From: Arabiibacter massiliensis
Lineage (GTDB): Bacteria; Actinomycetota; Coriobacteriia; Coriobacteriales; Eggerthellaceae
Length of the DNA stretch: 64,000 bases
Assembly (NCBI RefSeq): GCF_900169505.1
Contig: NZ_LT827021.1
Span: 744,001-808,000, forward strand
Direction: 5' to 3'
The notes below the pieces were generated by a model. That model was given only the letters and a program-made list of their open reading frames with translations. It had not been told where the DNA came from and did not search any database. Shown here one piece after another: positions 42,319-51,264 of the stretch (position 1 is its first letter; each line of letters begins with the position of its first letter). The position numbers were made by a program, and so were the translations under genes.

Positions 42319-43046
42319 GCCGCCTGCACCCCGAAGCGCACCTCGGCTTCCACGTCGGCGAGCGTCTGCACGTCGAGCTCCAGGTAGCCCTGCGTGATCT
42401 TGAGGACCCCCTTGTAGAACCTCGTCTTCAGCATGAGCAGGGCGAGCTCGGAAAGCTGCGGGAACCACGTGAGGATGTGCCCCTGGATGAACTCTTGCGA
42501 CACGTCGATCTTCTCCAGCGCCGCTTCCAGCTCGCCCGCGCGCAGATGCGCGGCTATCTCGCCGGAGAGCACCGAGAGAAACTCCAGCTCGAAGCACAGA
42601 TGGCTCTCGGGCATGCCGGCATCGTCGTGCAGGCGCAGCCGCTGCCCGGCGAAGATGCGGCTCACCTCGTTGCGCGGCCGGCCGTAGGTGAGGCCGGACT
42701 TGTCCAAAAACAGCGACGCGTTGGGCACGCAGTAGCGCCCCTTGTAGGCCTCGGCGCCGCCGAAGGTGCTGGTCCATTCCGTGGCCAGGATGCACCGGGT
42801 GCCCGTGTGCCGCTTGCGCAGGGCGCGGCGGATGTCGTCGAAGCCCTCGTCCAGAAGCGACTCGTCGGCGTGGGCCGCGTACTGCGAATAGTCCTGCGCG
42901 GCCATGTGGTCGATCTGGTCCTGCGTGAGCGGCTTGTAGTAGAAGCCCGCCAGGGTGAGGTAGAACTCGGCGCGGTCCTCCAGCACCTCGCACAGCTGCG
43001 CGAGCGTATCCGGCGCGAGGGCCGCGGCGGTCGTGGCGTTTGACAT
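42315..43046 (-). CDS. TorD/DmsD-family molybdoenzyme maturation chaperone
   Basis: A 243-residue all-helical cytoplasmic protein with TorD features. These are EFYLTLAGFYYKPLTQDQIDHM, EWTSTFGGAEAYKGRYCVPNASLFLDKSG and the late ESHLCFELEFLSVLSG helix, followed by FIQGHILTWFPQL. It would bind the TAT signal of the catalytic subunit and hold it for cofactor insertion. It lies inside the molybdoenzyme operon, which identifies the client. Confidence 0.9.
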   Translation of the reverse strand: MSNATTAAALAPDTLAQLCEVLEDRAEFYLTLAGFYYKPLTQDQIDHMAAQDYSQYAAHADESLLDEGFDDIRRALRKRHTGTRCILATEWTSTFGGAEAYKGRYCVPNASLFLDKSGLTYGRPRNEVSRIFAGQRLRLHDDAGMPESHLCFELEFLSVLSGEIAAHLRAGELEAALEKIDVSQEFIQGHILTWFPQLSELALLMLKTRFYKGVLKITQGYLELDVQTLADVEAEVRFGVQAA

Positions 43047-43062
43047 GATTGCCTTCCTTCCT

Positions 43063-43812
43063 TTACGCGTGGACGGGGGTCATGGCTTTCGCGTTCGCGG
43101 CGCGGCCGGCCTCGGCCGACAGCTGCGCGAGCGCGGCGCGGCCGGCCTCGGTGGCCTGCCAGCCGCCGTCGTAGATGATCACACCGGCGCGCTCCAGCTT
43201 ATCCACGAACACCGAGGGCTGCACGCCCCCGTCGCCCGCCTGGCGGGCGAGTTCCGCTACGTTGCAGCCGCGTAGGAACCCGTCCACCTGGGCGAACGAA
43301 TGCGCCTCCTGCAAGAACTCCAGCAGGGCCAGGTAGGCGTCGCGCCGGTGCGGCTCGGCCTCCAGCAGATCGGCCAGGCGACGCGCCGGGTCCATCCGCG
43401 CCGCCACCTCGAGGCCCGCCTCGGTGGTGCGGTAGGCGTACCCTGCCACCAGGTCGTCCACCTCGTTTTCCGTGAGGCCCGCCTTATCGGCCTCGCCCAC
43501 GGGGTTGCCCGCCTCGTCAAGCTCGAAGAACTCCAGGCCATGATGGTGCACCAGCTCGGTGATGAGCGAGTACTGGTCGCGCGTGGCGGCCTTGAACTCC
43601 GGCAGCGATGCGAGGTGCTCCTCGATGTCAGACAGGCCCTTGCGCTCGGTGCAGTACAGAAGCACCTGGTAGTCCAGCTCCCTGATGAGCGGCTCGAAAT
43701 GGATGAACCTCATCAGGCCGTTCACCTTCTCGTCGAACGTGGGCTCGCATGCCGCCTTCCGGTCGGCCAGATCTTTGTTCGCAGGAACGTCTGCTTGGGC
43801 GATGTCTGACAT
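43063..43812 (-). CDS. Uncharacterised protein of the molybdoenzyme operon
   Basis: A 249-residue soluble acidic protein with no signal peptide, membrane helix or cysteine cluster. The N-terminal part (FDEKVNGLMRFIHFEPLIRELDYQVLLYCTERKGLSDIEEHLASLPEF) and the C-terminal part (VDKLERAGVIIYDGGWQATEAG) both have winged-helix-like character. I recognise no family. Position between the anchor and chaperone genes (22 and 16 base gaps) suggests an assembly or regulatory role tied to this enzyme. Confidence 0.75.
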   Translation of the reverse strand: MSDIAQADVPANKDLADRKAACEPTFDEKVNGLMRFIHFEPLIRELDYQVLLYCTERKGLSDIEEHLASLPEFKAATRDQYSLITELVHHHGLEFFELDEAGNPVGEADKAGLTENEVDDLVAGYAYRTTEAGLEVAARMDPARRLADLLEAEPHRRDAYLALLEFLQEAHSFAQVDGFLRGCNVAELARQAGDGGVQPSVFVDKLERAGVIIYDGGWQATEAGRAALAQLSAEAGRAANAKAMTPVHA

Positions 43813-43834
43813 GAGGAGACTGCCTTTCTCTTGA

Positions 43835-44686
43835 CTAGAACAGGAGCAGGCCGCGGTTCGCTGCCGCTTCCCAGATGAAATTGAACCCGTACGACGCGAC
43901 CACCCACATGAGCGCGCGCACCGCGATGGAGGCGGCGAGCGCCGCCACGGCGGCCGCGACGACCAGCGGCAGGGAACGCTTCTTGAAGGCGAACCACGTC
44001 CCCAGCCCCGCAGCCGCCAGCTCGCACACGACAGTGAGCACGGCCACGACCAGCGCCGCGTTCGCCAGCAGCCCGGCCGCGCCGAGCGATGCGGCGTAGG
44101 CGATGCACGACAGCGCCGCCAAGGCCGCCAGCGCTACGGCCAGGATGCCCGTCAGGCGCAGGGCCGCCTCGTCGTCCTTCCTGAAGGCGGCCACGGCCAC
44201 GTAGATGAGCGCGCCAGCCGCCAGCGACGTGAACAGATAGCCGAACGTAAGCGCCAGGGAGTGCCAACCCGGCTGGGCCGCCACCTCGAAGTACGCGTAG
44301 CCCTGCAGGAACGCGGCCACCACGCCCACCGCGATGGAGCACGCCGCCATGACCTTCTCGCCCGCCTTGTTGCCCGTGGATGCGAACACCAGGAACAGGA
44401 AGGCGACCACCACGCCCACCGCCAGGCTGATGAGCTCGAGGGCGATGCCCGAAAACGACAGCAGGTTGGCGATGGCGCCCATGAAGCGCTCGGGGTGCGC
44501 CAGGTGGAACACGCTCATCAAGCCGCCCACCACCAGCAGCGCCAGAACCACGATGAGGGCCGTCTTGCGGGTGGCTTCGTTCTGCCTATTCGCCAGGCGG
44601 GCGACGCCGGCAGTTGCCATCGCGCCGTAGCCCGCGCCCGCGATGACGGTGAACAGCACCAAGGGCCATTGGATTCCTACTTCCAT
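43835..44686 (-). CDS. DmsC-like membrane anchor subunit
   Basis: A 283-residue protein with eight predicted helices in the DmsC pattern. It starts WPLVLFTVIAGAGYGAMA, then LLSVFHLAHPERFMGAIANLLSFSG with the conserved His-Pro-x-Arg region, and ends in FNFIWEAAANRG. It would anchor the catalytic and Fe-S subunits and oxidise menaquinol. Its start overlaps the DmsB-like gene by 10 bases. Confidence 0.9.
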   Translation of the reverse strand: MEVGIQWPLVLFTVIAGAGYGAMATAGVARLANRQNEATRKTALIVVLALLVVGGLMSVFHLAHPERFMGAIANLLSFSGIALELISLAVGVVVAFLFLVFASTGNKAGEKVMAACSIAVGVVAAFLQGYAYFEVAAQPGWHSLALTFGYLFTSLAAGALIYVAVAAFRKDDEAALRLTGILAVALAALAALSCIAYAASLGAAGLLANAALVVAVLTVVCELAAAGLGTWFAFKKRSLPLVVAAAVAALAASIAVRALMWVVASYGFNFIWEAAANRGLLLF

Positions 44687-45324
44687 GAGTCAAGCTCCTT
44701 CCACTGCGCCACGGAGGGGTTCAAGATGTAGCGCACCGTGGGCTTGGCGCCCGAGGGGTCGCTTATCGTATGCACGTTCTCGGAGCCCTCGCCGCCGGCG
44801 GCCGCCAGAGCCTTCGACGCGGCGGAGTTCGGGTCGTCCAAGTCGCCGTAGTAGCGCGCGCCGCAGCAGCAGTTGTGCACGCAGGGCGGCACGGCATGCT
44901 CCTCGTCGAAGCTGTCGTTGATGTTCTCGATGCCGTCCGACTTCGCCGTCAGGTGGTTGCACAGCGTGCACTTCTCCACCACGCCCTCGGCCTCGTTGAA
45001 CTGGCGCACGCCGTAGGGGCAGGCGTACATGCAGTACTGGCAGCCGATGCACAGCTCCTTGTTCACCATCACCACGTTGTTCTCCGGGTCGCGGTACGAC
45101 GCGCCCGTGGGGCACACGCCCACGCAGGGGGAGTTCTCGCACTGCTGGCACTGCATAGGAAGCCAGTACATCTCGATGTTGGGGTACTCGCCTGTGGGTC
45201 CCACGGCCAGCACGCGGTTCCAGAATGAGCCCAGCTGGATGTTGTTCTCGTACTTGCAGGCCACCGTGCACGAGTCGCAGCCCGAGCAGCGGTTCAGGTC
45301 GATGACCAAAGTCCGTCTTGCCAT
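44677..45324 (-). CDS. DmsB-like four-cluster iron-sulfur subunit
   Basis: A 215-residue protein with no signal peptide. It has four cysteine groups: CSGCDSCTVACKYEN, CQQCENSPCVGVCPTGA, CIGCQYCMYACPYG, and CTLC paired with CVHNC. It would be carried across the membrane by its TAT-signal partner and relay electrons from the anchor to the molybdenum site. The gene is 12 bases after the catalytic subunit gene. Confidence 0.93.
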   Translation of the reverse strand: MARRTLVIDLNRCSGCDSCTVACKYENNIQLGSFWNRVLAVGPTGEYPNIEMYWLPMQCQQCENSPCVGVCPTGASYRDPENNVVMVNKELCIGCQYCMYACPYGVRQFNEAEGVVEKCTLCNHLTAKSDGIENINDSFDEEHAVPPCVHNCCCGARYYGDLDDPNSAASKALAAAGGEGSENVHTISDPSGAKPTVRYILNPSVAQWKELDSWK

Positions 45325-45336
45325 TGCGTATCCCTC

Positions 45337-48300
45337 CTAATGCTTGAATGTCTCGTTGGAGAACGTGTGCGCCTCGTCGAAGGTGACCACCGGGGTCCAG
45401 CTTGCCGACGGGTCGGCCAGTGTCTCTTCGAAGGGGTTCACGTCGACGTACTGGTTCTTGTGGGTGTACATGAGCGGCTCGAACTCCTGGGGCTCCACCC
45501 ACACGCGCGGCGGCTTCTCGGCCTTCTCCACCTTCACGCAGAAGCCGCGGTTGGTGTAGGAGCCGTACACCTCGTTGAACGGCGCCGTGTTCTTGGTGAG
45601 GATGTTCACGTTGCATTCCTGCCAGCCGCCGGTCTTCGTCTCCTGCGAGGAGTCGAAGCACTCGGGGTTCCAGAAGCGCTCCATCCACACCACGTTCTCG
45701 TGCATGCCGTCGGTGATGTACACGCGGGCATGCGTGGAGCCGCGCCGCGAGGTCACCTTCACCCAGTCCAGGTGCGCCAGCCCGTACTTCTCGGCCGTCT
45801 TGCTGTTCATGCGCAGATCGGGCGCCGGCCATATCTCGCGCATGTAGGGCGCCTGGCGCTGCGTGCCGTGGTGCGTGTAGTACACGCGGCCGCTCGTGAG
45901 CGAGAGCGGGTACTCGGGGTCGTAGCCCTCGGTGCCTTCGAGCGGGCTCTCGGCCGGCTCGATGTGCTGGCAGATGGGGGCGTAGGTGCCCTCGTAGGCT
46001 CCCTGGCCGATGGAGGGGTCCACGTCCACCTGAGCGCGCGGGTAGCAGCAGGGGAAACCGGTCTTGGCCAGCTGCACGAGCATCTGCGCGTACACCTCGA
46101 ACTTGCGGCTCTCGGTGCCGAACCCGGCTTTCAAGCCGTCGGTGGCAATCATCTCGTGCTGGTCGTACACCCAGAACTCGTCCTGAGGGCTCCACCAGTG
46201 GTGCGTGCCGTCGGGCCAGAGCTTGCCGCCGCCCTCGCCCGCCACGGGCGTCTGGTACTGCTCGGGATTCTCATGCAGCGCCTCCATGTCCGGCGCGCCG
46301 AAGCGCTCCGCGAAGGACTGCTGGATGCGCTCGTCGGATTCCTCGCCGAACATGACGCCGGGGGGCAGCGGGAAGCGCAGGTTGAACTTCGAGCGGTCGA
46401 CGTCGTGCAGATACGACGCGCCCTTCGACGTGGACAGGAAGCCGTCGTTTGCCGTGGTGGGCTCCTCCATGTAGGTGCGCCCCGTGGCCTGGCCCACCGC
46501 GCCCAGCACGATGTCCTGGCCGGCCTCCAGCTTGGCGTTCAAGATCTCGGCCACCTTGCCGGTCACCTTCTTGGGCGCCACGAAGTTGGACACCGTCTCG
46601 CCCAGGTGCAGGATGGGGAACATGCCGAACTTGAAGTTCAGCTGGCCCGTGTCGGTGGTGTCGGGCGAGGGGTCCTTGATCTCGCCCTCCGTGGTGATGT
46701 CGCGGCCGTCGTGGCTGGTCACCTCGAGCCACTCCTCGATGGGGAAGATGAGGTCGGCCACCTCGGCCTGGAACGACGTGATCATGGGATGCTGGCAGAT
46801 GCAGAAGTCGATCTCCGGGAACACGTCGTACCACGACTTCGCGTTGCCCAGCATCGCCAGCTTGTTGCCCGACATGTCGAACCACACGCGCGGCTTGTAC
46901 GGCTCGCCGGTGCGGATGGCCTCCAGCACCGAGGGGATGTGGCTGTGCTCCCAGTGGTACAGGCCCTTGTGGTTCTTCATGCCCAGACGGTCGAGGCGCA
47001 GCTGGTTGGTGATGTAGAGCAGCTCGGCCGTGCGCGGGTTCGGGAACCCGTCGGGGTCGGGCTTGAAGCCCTCCAGGCGCGCGGCGTTCTCCTCGGGCGA
47101 GTTGCCCACGATGTAGCCCACACCGCAGTCGTGCACGATGTCCACGTTGCGGTACTGGAAGATGGTGGTGGGACGCGCCACATGGCCGTTCTCGTCGGTC
47201 TTGGGCTTGGAGTTCTGCGTGAGCGTGCAGCCGGGCTTGTTCACGTAGCCCATGATGGCGTCCAGGCCGCACAGGCCCACCGGCAGCTGGTGGGCGATCT
47301 GCTCCATGTCGGAAGACACGCCATGGCAGATGCCGCCGCACTTGCCCTCCTTGAGCGGCGCGGTGTACAAAAGGATGGCCTTCTCGTTCTCGGCCGCGGG
47401 CACCCAGGTTATCTCCTCGGTCTTCTCCAGCGTCCACTCGGCGGCGGCTTCCTTGTAGATCTGGCCGGCGCTGCGGGCGGCCACCCCGCCCAGCTCGTCG
47501 ATGGCGCCGCTCCAGAAAATCTGCGGGTCCACCGATTCGTCCTGGTACTCGAAGGGGGCCAGCTTGCCGGTGTTGGCGTCGAAGCACACGTAGGCCGGCG
47601 TGTCGGCCGGGGTGCTCTGCTTGAAGTCCGGCCAGATGTCGGTGGCGCGGTAGGGCAGCTTCGTGTCCTCGTTGATGATGAAGGGCAGGTTCGTCCACTG
47701 CTTGGTGAACTCCTCGTTGTACAGCTCGTGCTCGAGGATGTAGTTCCACCACGACAGCGCCAGCGCGCCGTCGGCGCCGGGGCGCACGCGCAGCCATACG
47801 TCGGCCTTCACGGCGTCGGGGCTCATGTTGGGGTCCACCACCACCGTCTTGCAGCCGGCCTCGCGCAGCTCGGCCATGCCGCGGCCCGACTGCGCCGTCT
47901 GTGACACCGAGGGCTGCGCGCCCCAGATGACGATCGTGTTCGTATCGATCTGGTCGGCGTAGCCCTTCTTGTTCTCGTCGTCTATCTGGTCCCACACGCC
48001 CATCTTCTCGTACCAGCGGCGCGCGATGCCCTTGAAGGGCTCCTGCGCGGCCGCGTCGGCGATGGACTGGTCGGCGCCGCCGTACATGAACAGCGCCACC
48101 GAGTAGCGCGGCAGGTAGCACTGCGCGCAGCCCGGCTCGAACACCGTGGGCGAGCCCAGCGAGTGGCTCATGGTGATGGCCTGGCGCATGGCGTAGGAGC
48201 CGCCGCCGCCCACCGACGTGAAGAACGAATAGGTGCCGTACTTCTCGATGGCGTCGGCGATCTTGGTGGCCGCCAGCTCGATGGCCTCGTCCCAGCTGAT

Positions 48301-48675
48301 GCGCTCCCAGGCCATCTCCTCGGCACCGCGCGGACCCGAGCGCTTGAGCGGGTAGAGCACGCGCCGCGGGCTGTAGCAGTTGTTTATCTGGTTGAGGCCC
48401 TTCATGCACAGCGACCCCAGCGACGTGGGCGCGTAGGGATGGCCCTCGATCTTCACCACGATGCCGTTTTCCACGTACACGCGGGCGGGACAGGCCTGGA
48501 TGCAACCGCGGCACGTGGTCACGTACGTCTTGCGCTGGCTGGTGGACTCCCCCGCGGCCCACGCCTGCTCGGTCTTCTGCAACTTCCCGCCGTACAGGGT
48601 GCCGAGTGCAGCCGCGGCACCTGCCAGGGACGTCGCCTTGACGAACGAGCGTCTGGTCAAGCCTTCACGCTTCAT
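45337..48675 (-). CDS. Molybdopterin (bis-MGD) oxidoreductase catalytic subunit, DMSO reductase family
   Basis: A 1112-residue protein, long for the family. It has a TAT signal (GLTRRSFVKA) and an N-terminal 4Fe-4S site CRGCIQACP with a fourth Cys at 90 (Cys55, 58, 62, 90). Typical MGD domains follow (VIWGAQPSVSQTAQSGRGMAEL, VVVDPNMSPDAVKADVWLRVRPGADGALALSW). A C-terminal molydop_binding domain begins near GRVYYTHHGTQRQAPY. Large TAT-exported members in Eggerthella and Gordonibacter include catechol dehydroxylases, so an aromatic or other organic acceptor is possible. The substrate cannot be assigned from sequence. It is the first gene of a seven-gene operon. Confidence 0.93.
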   Translation of the reverse strand: MKREGLTRRSFVKATSLAGAAAALGTLYGGKLQKTEQAWAAGESTSQRKTYVTTCRGCIQACPARVYVENGIVVKIEGHPYAPTSLGSLCMKGLNQINNCYSPRRVLYPLKRSGPRGAEEMAWERISWDEAIELAATKIADAIEKYGTYSFFTSVGGGGSYAMRQAITMSHSLGSPTVFEPGCAQCYLPRYSVALFMYGGADQSIADAAAQEPFKGIARRWYEKMGVWDQIDDENKKGYADQIDTNTIVIWGAQPSVSQTAQSGRGMAELREAGCKTVVVDPNMSPDAVKADVWLRVRPGADGALALSWWNYILEHELYNEEFTKQWTNLPFIINEDTKLPYRATDIWPDFKQSTPADTPAYVCFDANTGKLAPFEYQDESVDPQIFWSGAIDELGGVAARSAGQIYKEAAAEWTLEKTEEITWVPAAENEKAILLYTAPLKEGKCGGICHGVSSDMEQIAHQLPVGLCGLDAIMGYVNKPGCTLTQNSKPKTDENGHVARPTTIFQYRNVDIVHDCGVGYIVGNSPEENAARLEGFKPDPDGFPNPRTAELLYITNQLRLDRLGMKNHKGLYHWEHSHIPSVLEAIRTGEPYKPRVWFDMSGNKLAMLGNAKSWYDVFPEIDFCICQHPMITSFQAEVADLIFPIEEWLEVTSHDGRDITTEGEIKDPSPDTTDTGQLNFKFGMFPILHLGETVSNFVAPKKVTGKVAEILNAKLEAGQDIVLGAVGQATGRTYMEEPTTANDGFLSTSKGASYLHDVDRSKFNLRFPLPPGVMFGEESDERIQQSFAERFGAPDMEALHENPEQYQTPVAGEGGGKLWPDGTHHWWSPQDEFWVYDQHEMIATDGLKAGFGTESRKFEVYAQMLVQLAKTGFPCCYPRAQVDVDPSIGQGAYEGTYAPICQHIEPAESPLEGTEGYDPEYPLSLTSGRVYYTHHGTQRQAPYMREIWPAPDLRMNSKTAEKYGLAHLDWVKVTSRRGSTHARVYITDGMHENVVWMERFWNPECFDSSQETKTGGWQECNVNILTKNTAPFNEVYGSYTNRGFCVKVEKAEKPPRVWVEPQEFEPLMYTHKNQYVDVNPFEETLADPSASWTPVVTFDEAHTFSNETFKH

Positions 48676-48784
48676 AGATCATCCTTTCTTCGGCGAATGG
48701 CATAACGCTACATTCAGCAGCATGGCCGGTCGCGAAGGGGCGGACAATCCTCCCGTAGGATGAAGTTTACGCAGGTGAGGGCAT

Positions 48785-48801
48785 ATCACCCACTGGGTGA
48801 T
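48785..48801. promoter_or_regulatory. 17-bp palindrome upstream of the molybdoenzyme operon
   Basis: ATCACCCA-C-TGGGTGAT has perfect 8-bp arms. It lies between the LuxR gene and the molybdoenzyme gene, 110 bases before the latter's ATG, and related GGGTGA pieces flank it. LuxR-type proteins bind short palindromes, so this is a candidate operator. A weak terminator for the LuxR gene is the alternative, but no T-run follows. Confidence 0.5.
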
Positions 48802-48818
48802 GCCGGGTGAGGGGGATT

Positions 48819-50267
48819 CTAGAGCTTCTGGATGACGTCGATGAAATCCTGGCGGCGGTGGACGCCGAACTTGGCGTAGATGTTGCGGATGTGCGTCTTG
48901 GCGGTGTTGCGCGACACGCACAGGCTGTTGGCGATGTACTCCGAGTCGCGCCCGGCCCGCATGAGCGCGAACACCTCCAGCTCGCGCGGCGAGAGGTGCA
49001 CGTCGCCCAACTGGTCGGCCTCCACGGGCGCGGCGGCCGCATCGGCCTTTGCGGGGTGGCTGTCGGAGCGCTTCTCCGCGGCGTCCTGCACCAGGATGGA
49101 GGAGATGTCCACCTGGCGGATGGCCACCGCGCACAGCAGCAGGATGCCTATCATCACCACGACGATCACCGGCAGCGCGCGCACCAGGTCAACCTGCGGA
49201 AGCACGTACACCCCCAGAAGGCAGCCCAGAAGCGACCCGCCCGCGTAGGCGCTGCGCCCGTAGCCGAACACCTGCACGGGCGAGAAGTAGCGGCTGTGCC
49301 CCAGGTAGGACATGAACACCCAGATGTAGGACGAGAACAAACAGTACACCAGGAACGTGCCGCCGATGGCCACGGGGTTGCCGAAGTCCAGCAGGTAGGC
49401 CACGGCCACGAACGCGATGAGGCAGAAGATGATGGGGCGGTACAGCGTCTCGAACTGGACCTTCTGCACGATGGCGAAGAACACTGCCAGCGCGAACGAC
49501 ACCATGACCAGAAGGCTCACGCCCAGCGTAAGGCCGCTGTCCAAGCTCGCCTGCGAGAACCAGGAGTTGCCCAGGCCGTTCTGCAGAAACGCCACCGCGC
49601 CGATGAGGAACACCACCACCAGAAAGCGCAGAAACGACTTGCGCGACAGCGCGCCTGCGGTGGCCGTGCCGATATCCACCGCTCCCCCGTCGCCCGAGGG
49701 CGTGGTGATGACTATCATCACCGCCGAGAGCAGGGGCAGGGCCGCAGCTATGAACAGGCACACGATGGGCCAGGTGCCGATGCAGAAGAAGAATATGAGC
49801 CCCGCGGCCACGTCGCTTAGAAGCGTGCCGATGACCGCCGTGTTCACCCGCACCGAGGCGTATATCTGCCCCGCGCGGATGGCGATGGGCGCCGTGCAGA
49901 TGCCCGTGAGGCCGCTTCCCAGCCAGAACAGCCAGCTTCCCGGATCGTGCCACAGCATGAGGGCGGCGAACTCCATGACTACGCCCGCGCTCGCGCCCGC
50001 CCCGAACGCCACCATGGCGCCCTTGAGCGAGAAGAGCTCCACCGTCTTGGCATGGAGCACCGAGAGGATCACGGAGGCCGCGACGAAGCACACGGTGGAC
50101 AGGTAGTACATCTGCAGGCCCGGGTTCACGCCCTCGGGCACCACGAAGGAGAGCCACACAGGAGAGGAGTACATGACCAGGAACCATGCCCGCCAAAAGG
50201 CGTAGGACAGGTACTTCGCCGCCGACCAGCTGGTGATATAGGTTCTCTCGCTCGAATGGCCCTGCAT
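48819..50267 (-). CDS. LuxR-family regulator with 12-TM membrane domain (second copy)
   Basis: A 482-residue protein with about 400 hydrophobic residues in roughly 12 helices. A linker (EKRSDSHPAKADAAAAPVEAD) and a C-terminal LuxR helix-turn-helix (LSPRELEVFALMRAGRD, then SRNTAKTHIRNIYAKFGV) follow. GGAGGGGAAGC directly upstream supports the ATG at 50267. It lies immediately upstream of the molybdoenzyme operon on the same strand and is the probable regulator. Same architecture as the gene at 5.8-7.2 kb, with low sequence similarity in the membrane part. Confidence 0.9.
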   Translation of the reverse strand: MQGHSSERTYITSWSAAKYLSYAFWRAWFLVMYSSPVWLSFVVPEGVNPGLQMYYLSTVCFVAASVILSVLHAKTVELFSLKGAMVAFGAGASAGVVMEFAALMLWHDPGSWLFWLGSGLTGICTAPIAIRAGQIYASVRVNTAVIGTLLSDVAAGLIFFFCIGTWPIVCLFIAAALPLLSAVMIVITTPSGDGGAVDIGTATAGALSRKSFLRFLVVVFLIGAVAFLQNGLGNSWFSQASLDSGLTLGVSLLVMVSFALAVFFAIVQKVQFETLYRPIIFCLIAFVAVAYLLDFGNPVAIGGTFLVYCLFSSYIWVFMSYLGHSRYFSPVQVFGYGRSAYAGGSLLGCLLGVYVLPQVDLVRALPVIVVVMIGILLLCAVAIRQVDISSILVQDAAEKRSDSHPAKADAAAAPVEADQLGDVHLSPRELEVFALMRAGRDSEYIANSLCVSRNTAKTHIRNIYAKFGVHRRQDFIDVIQKL

Positions 50268-50362
50268 GCTTCCCCTCCGAAAGTCTCTTCGCCAACGCCA
50301 TTCTAGCACGACCGGGCGAAAGCGCATCGCCCATCCCGCCGCTTATATTTCAGATGAGGCCT

Positions 50363-50926
50363 TTACAGCAGGCCGATGTCGTCGAGGGGCCACAGCACGA
50401 ACAGGCTGCGCGCCTCGGCCGTGGAGGCGGGCACCGCGCCGAAGTAGCGCGAGTCCTGCGAGTTGCCTCGGTTGTCGCCCATCATCCACATGCATCCCTC
50501 GGGCACCGTGTAGGGGTAGTCGACGCCTTCGTCGAGGCGGTAGGTAGGCTGGCCGGCCGTGTAGGGCTCGTCGAGGGGCCGGCCGTCCACGTAGACGAGG
50601 CCGTCCTCGCCGTTGATGTCCACGGTCTGCCCGCCCACGGCGATGCAGCGCTTGAGCAGCAGCCGGCCCGGGATCTCCGGATCCTGGAACATCACGATGT
50701 CGCCCGGCTCGGGGTCGCGCAGGTAGTAGCTCACCTTCTCGCCGAACACGCGGTCGCCCGTCATGATGGTGCCCTCCATGGAGCCCGACGGCACCGCGTA
50801 GGCGTGCCCCACGTAGGCGAACATCAGCCACGACATCAGGCCGACGAAGCCCACCCACGCAAGCAGGTTGAAGAAGCGGCGCAAGATGCCGGGAGGCTGG
50901 CTGGCTGCATGCTGGCCGGAGTTCAC
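50363..50926 (-). CDS. lepB: Signal peptidase I (copy next to trmD)
   Basis: A 187-residue signal peptidase with YAVPSGSM (Ser49), LKRCIAVGG (Lys92) and the WMMGDNRGNSQDSRYFGAV block. I chose the GTG at 50926 because it aligns exactly with the start of the other lepB (NSGQHA versus DSGQHA) and has AAAGGA upstream; longer in-frame starts add unrelated residues. It follows trmD on the same strand with 338 repeat-filled bases between. The two copies are close enough to suggest duplication within this lineage. Confidence 0.94.
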   Translation of the reverse strand: MNSGQHAASQPPGILRRFFNLLAWVGFVGLMSWLMFAYVGHAYAVPSGSMEGTIMTGDRVFGEKVSYYLRDPEPGDIVMFQDPEIPGRLLLKRCIAVGGQTVDINGEDGLVYVDGRPLDEPYTAGQPTYRLDEGVDYPYTVPEGCMWMMGDNRGNSQDSRYFGAVPASTAEARSLFVLWPLDDIGLL

Positions 50927-51010
50927 GGGGCACCATCCTTTCGTGGCTGCGCGGGACGCTGCCCCCATGATAGCGCAGCAGGAGAGCCGTAAGCAACGCG
51001 CGCTCCCTTC

Positions 51011-51242
51011 TGTCATCCTGAGCGGAGCGAAGCCCCCCCTTTTGTCATCCTGAGCGGAGCGAACGCAGTGAGCGGAGTCGAAGGATCCCGCGCGGCGTTA
51101 GCCGGAAGTCTCACTGCTGGCGCCGCGGGGGATCCTTCGACTCCGCGCTGCGCGCTCCGCTCAGGATGACAAGGGAGGCCGCCTTCGGCCTTCGCTCAGG
51201 ATGACAAGGGAGGCCGCCTTCGACCTTCGCTCAGGATGCCAA
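51011..51242. repeat. Cluster of TCATCCTGAGCGG palindromic repeats
   Basis: At least two forward copies (from 51011 and 51043) and three inverted copies (CGCTCAGGATGAC or a variant, ending near 51170, 51207 and 51242) fill the trmD-lepB gap. The central 51043-51172 part is a near-palindrome with GGATCC-like inner ends (GTCGAAGGATCC). A degenerate further copy contains the trmD stop codon. No gene is seen. Confidence 0.85.
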
Positions 51243-51264
51243 GAGGGGGGCTTCGCCGCTGCGC

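Noticed and set aside
45337..48675. Naming the molybdoenzyme a catechol (dopamine or hydrocaffeate) dehydroxylase
   Set aside because: Size and TAT export fit, but operon partners of the DmsBC and NapGH kinds are not specific, and phylogenetic placement cannot be done here.
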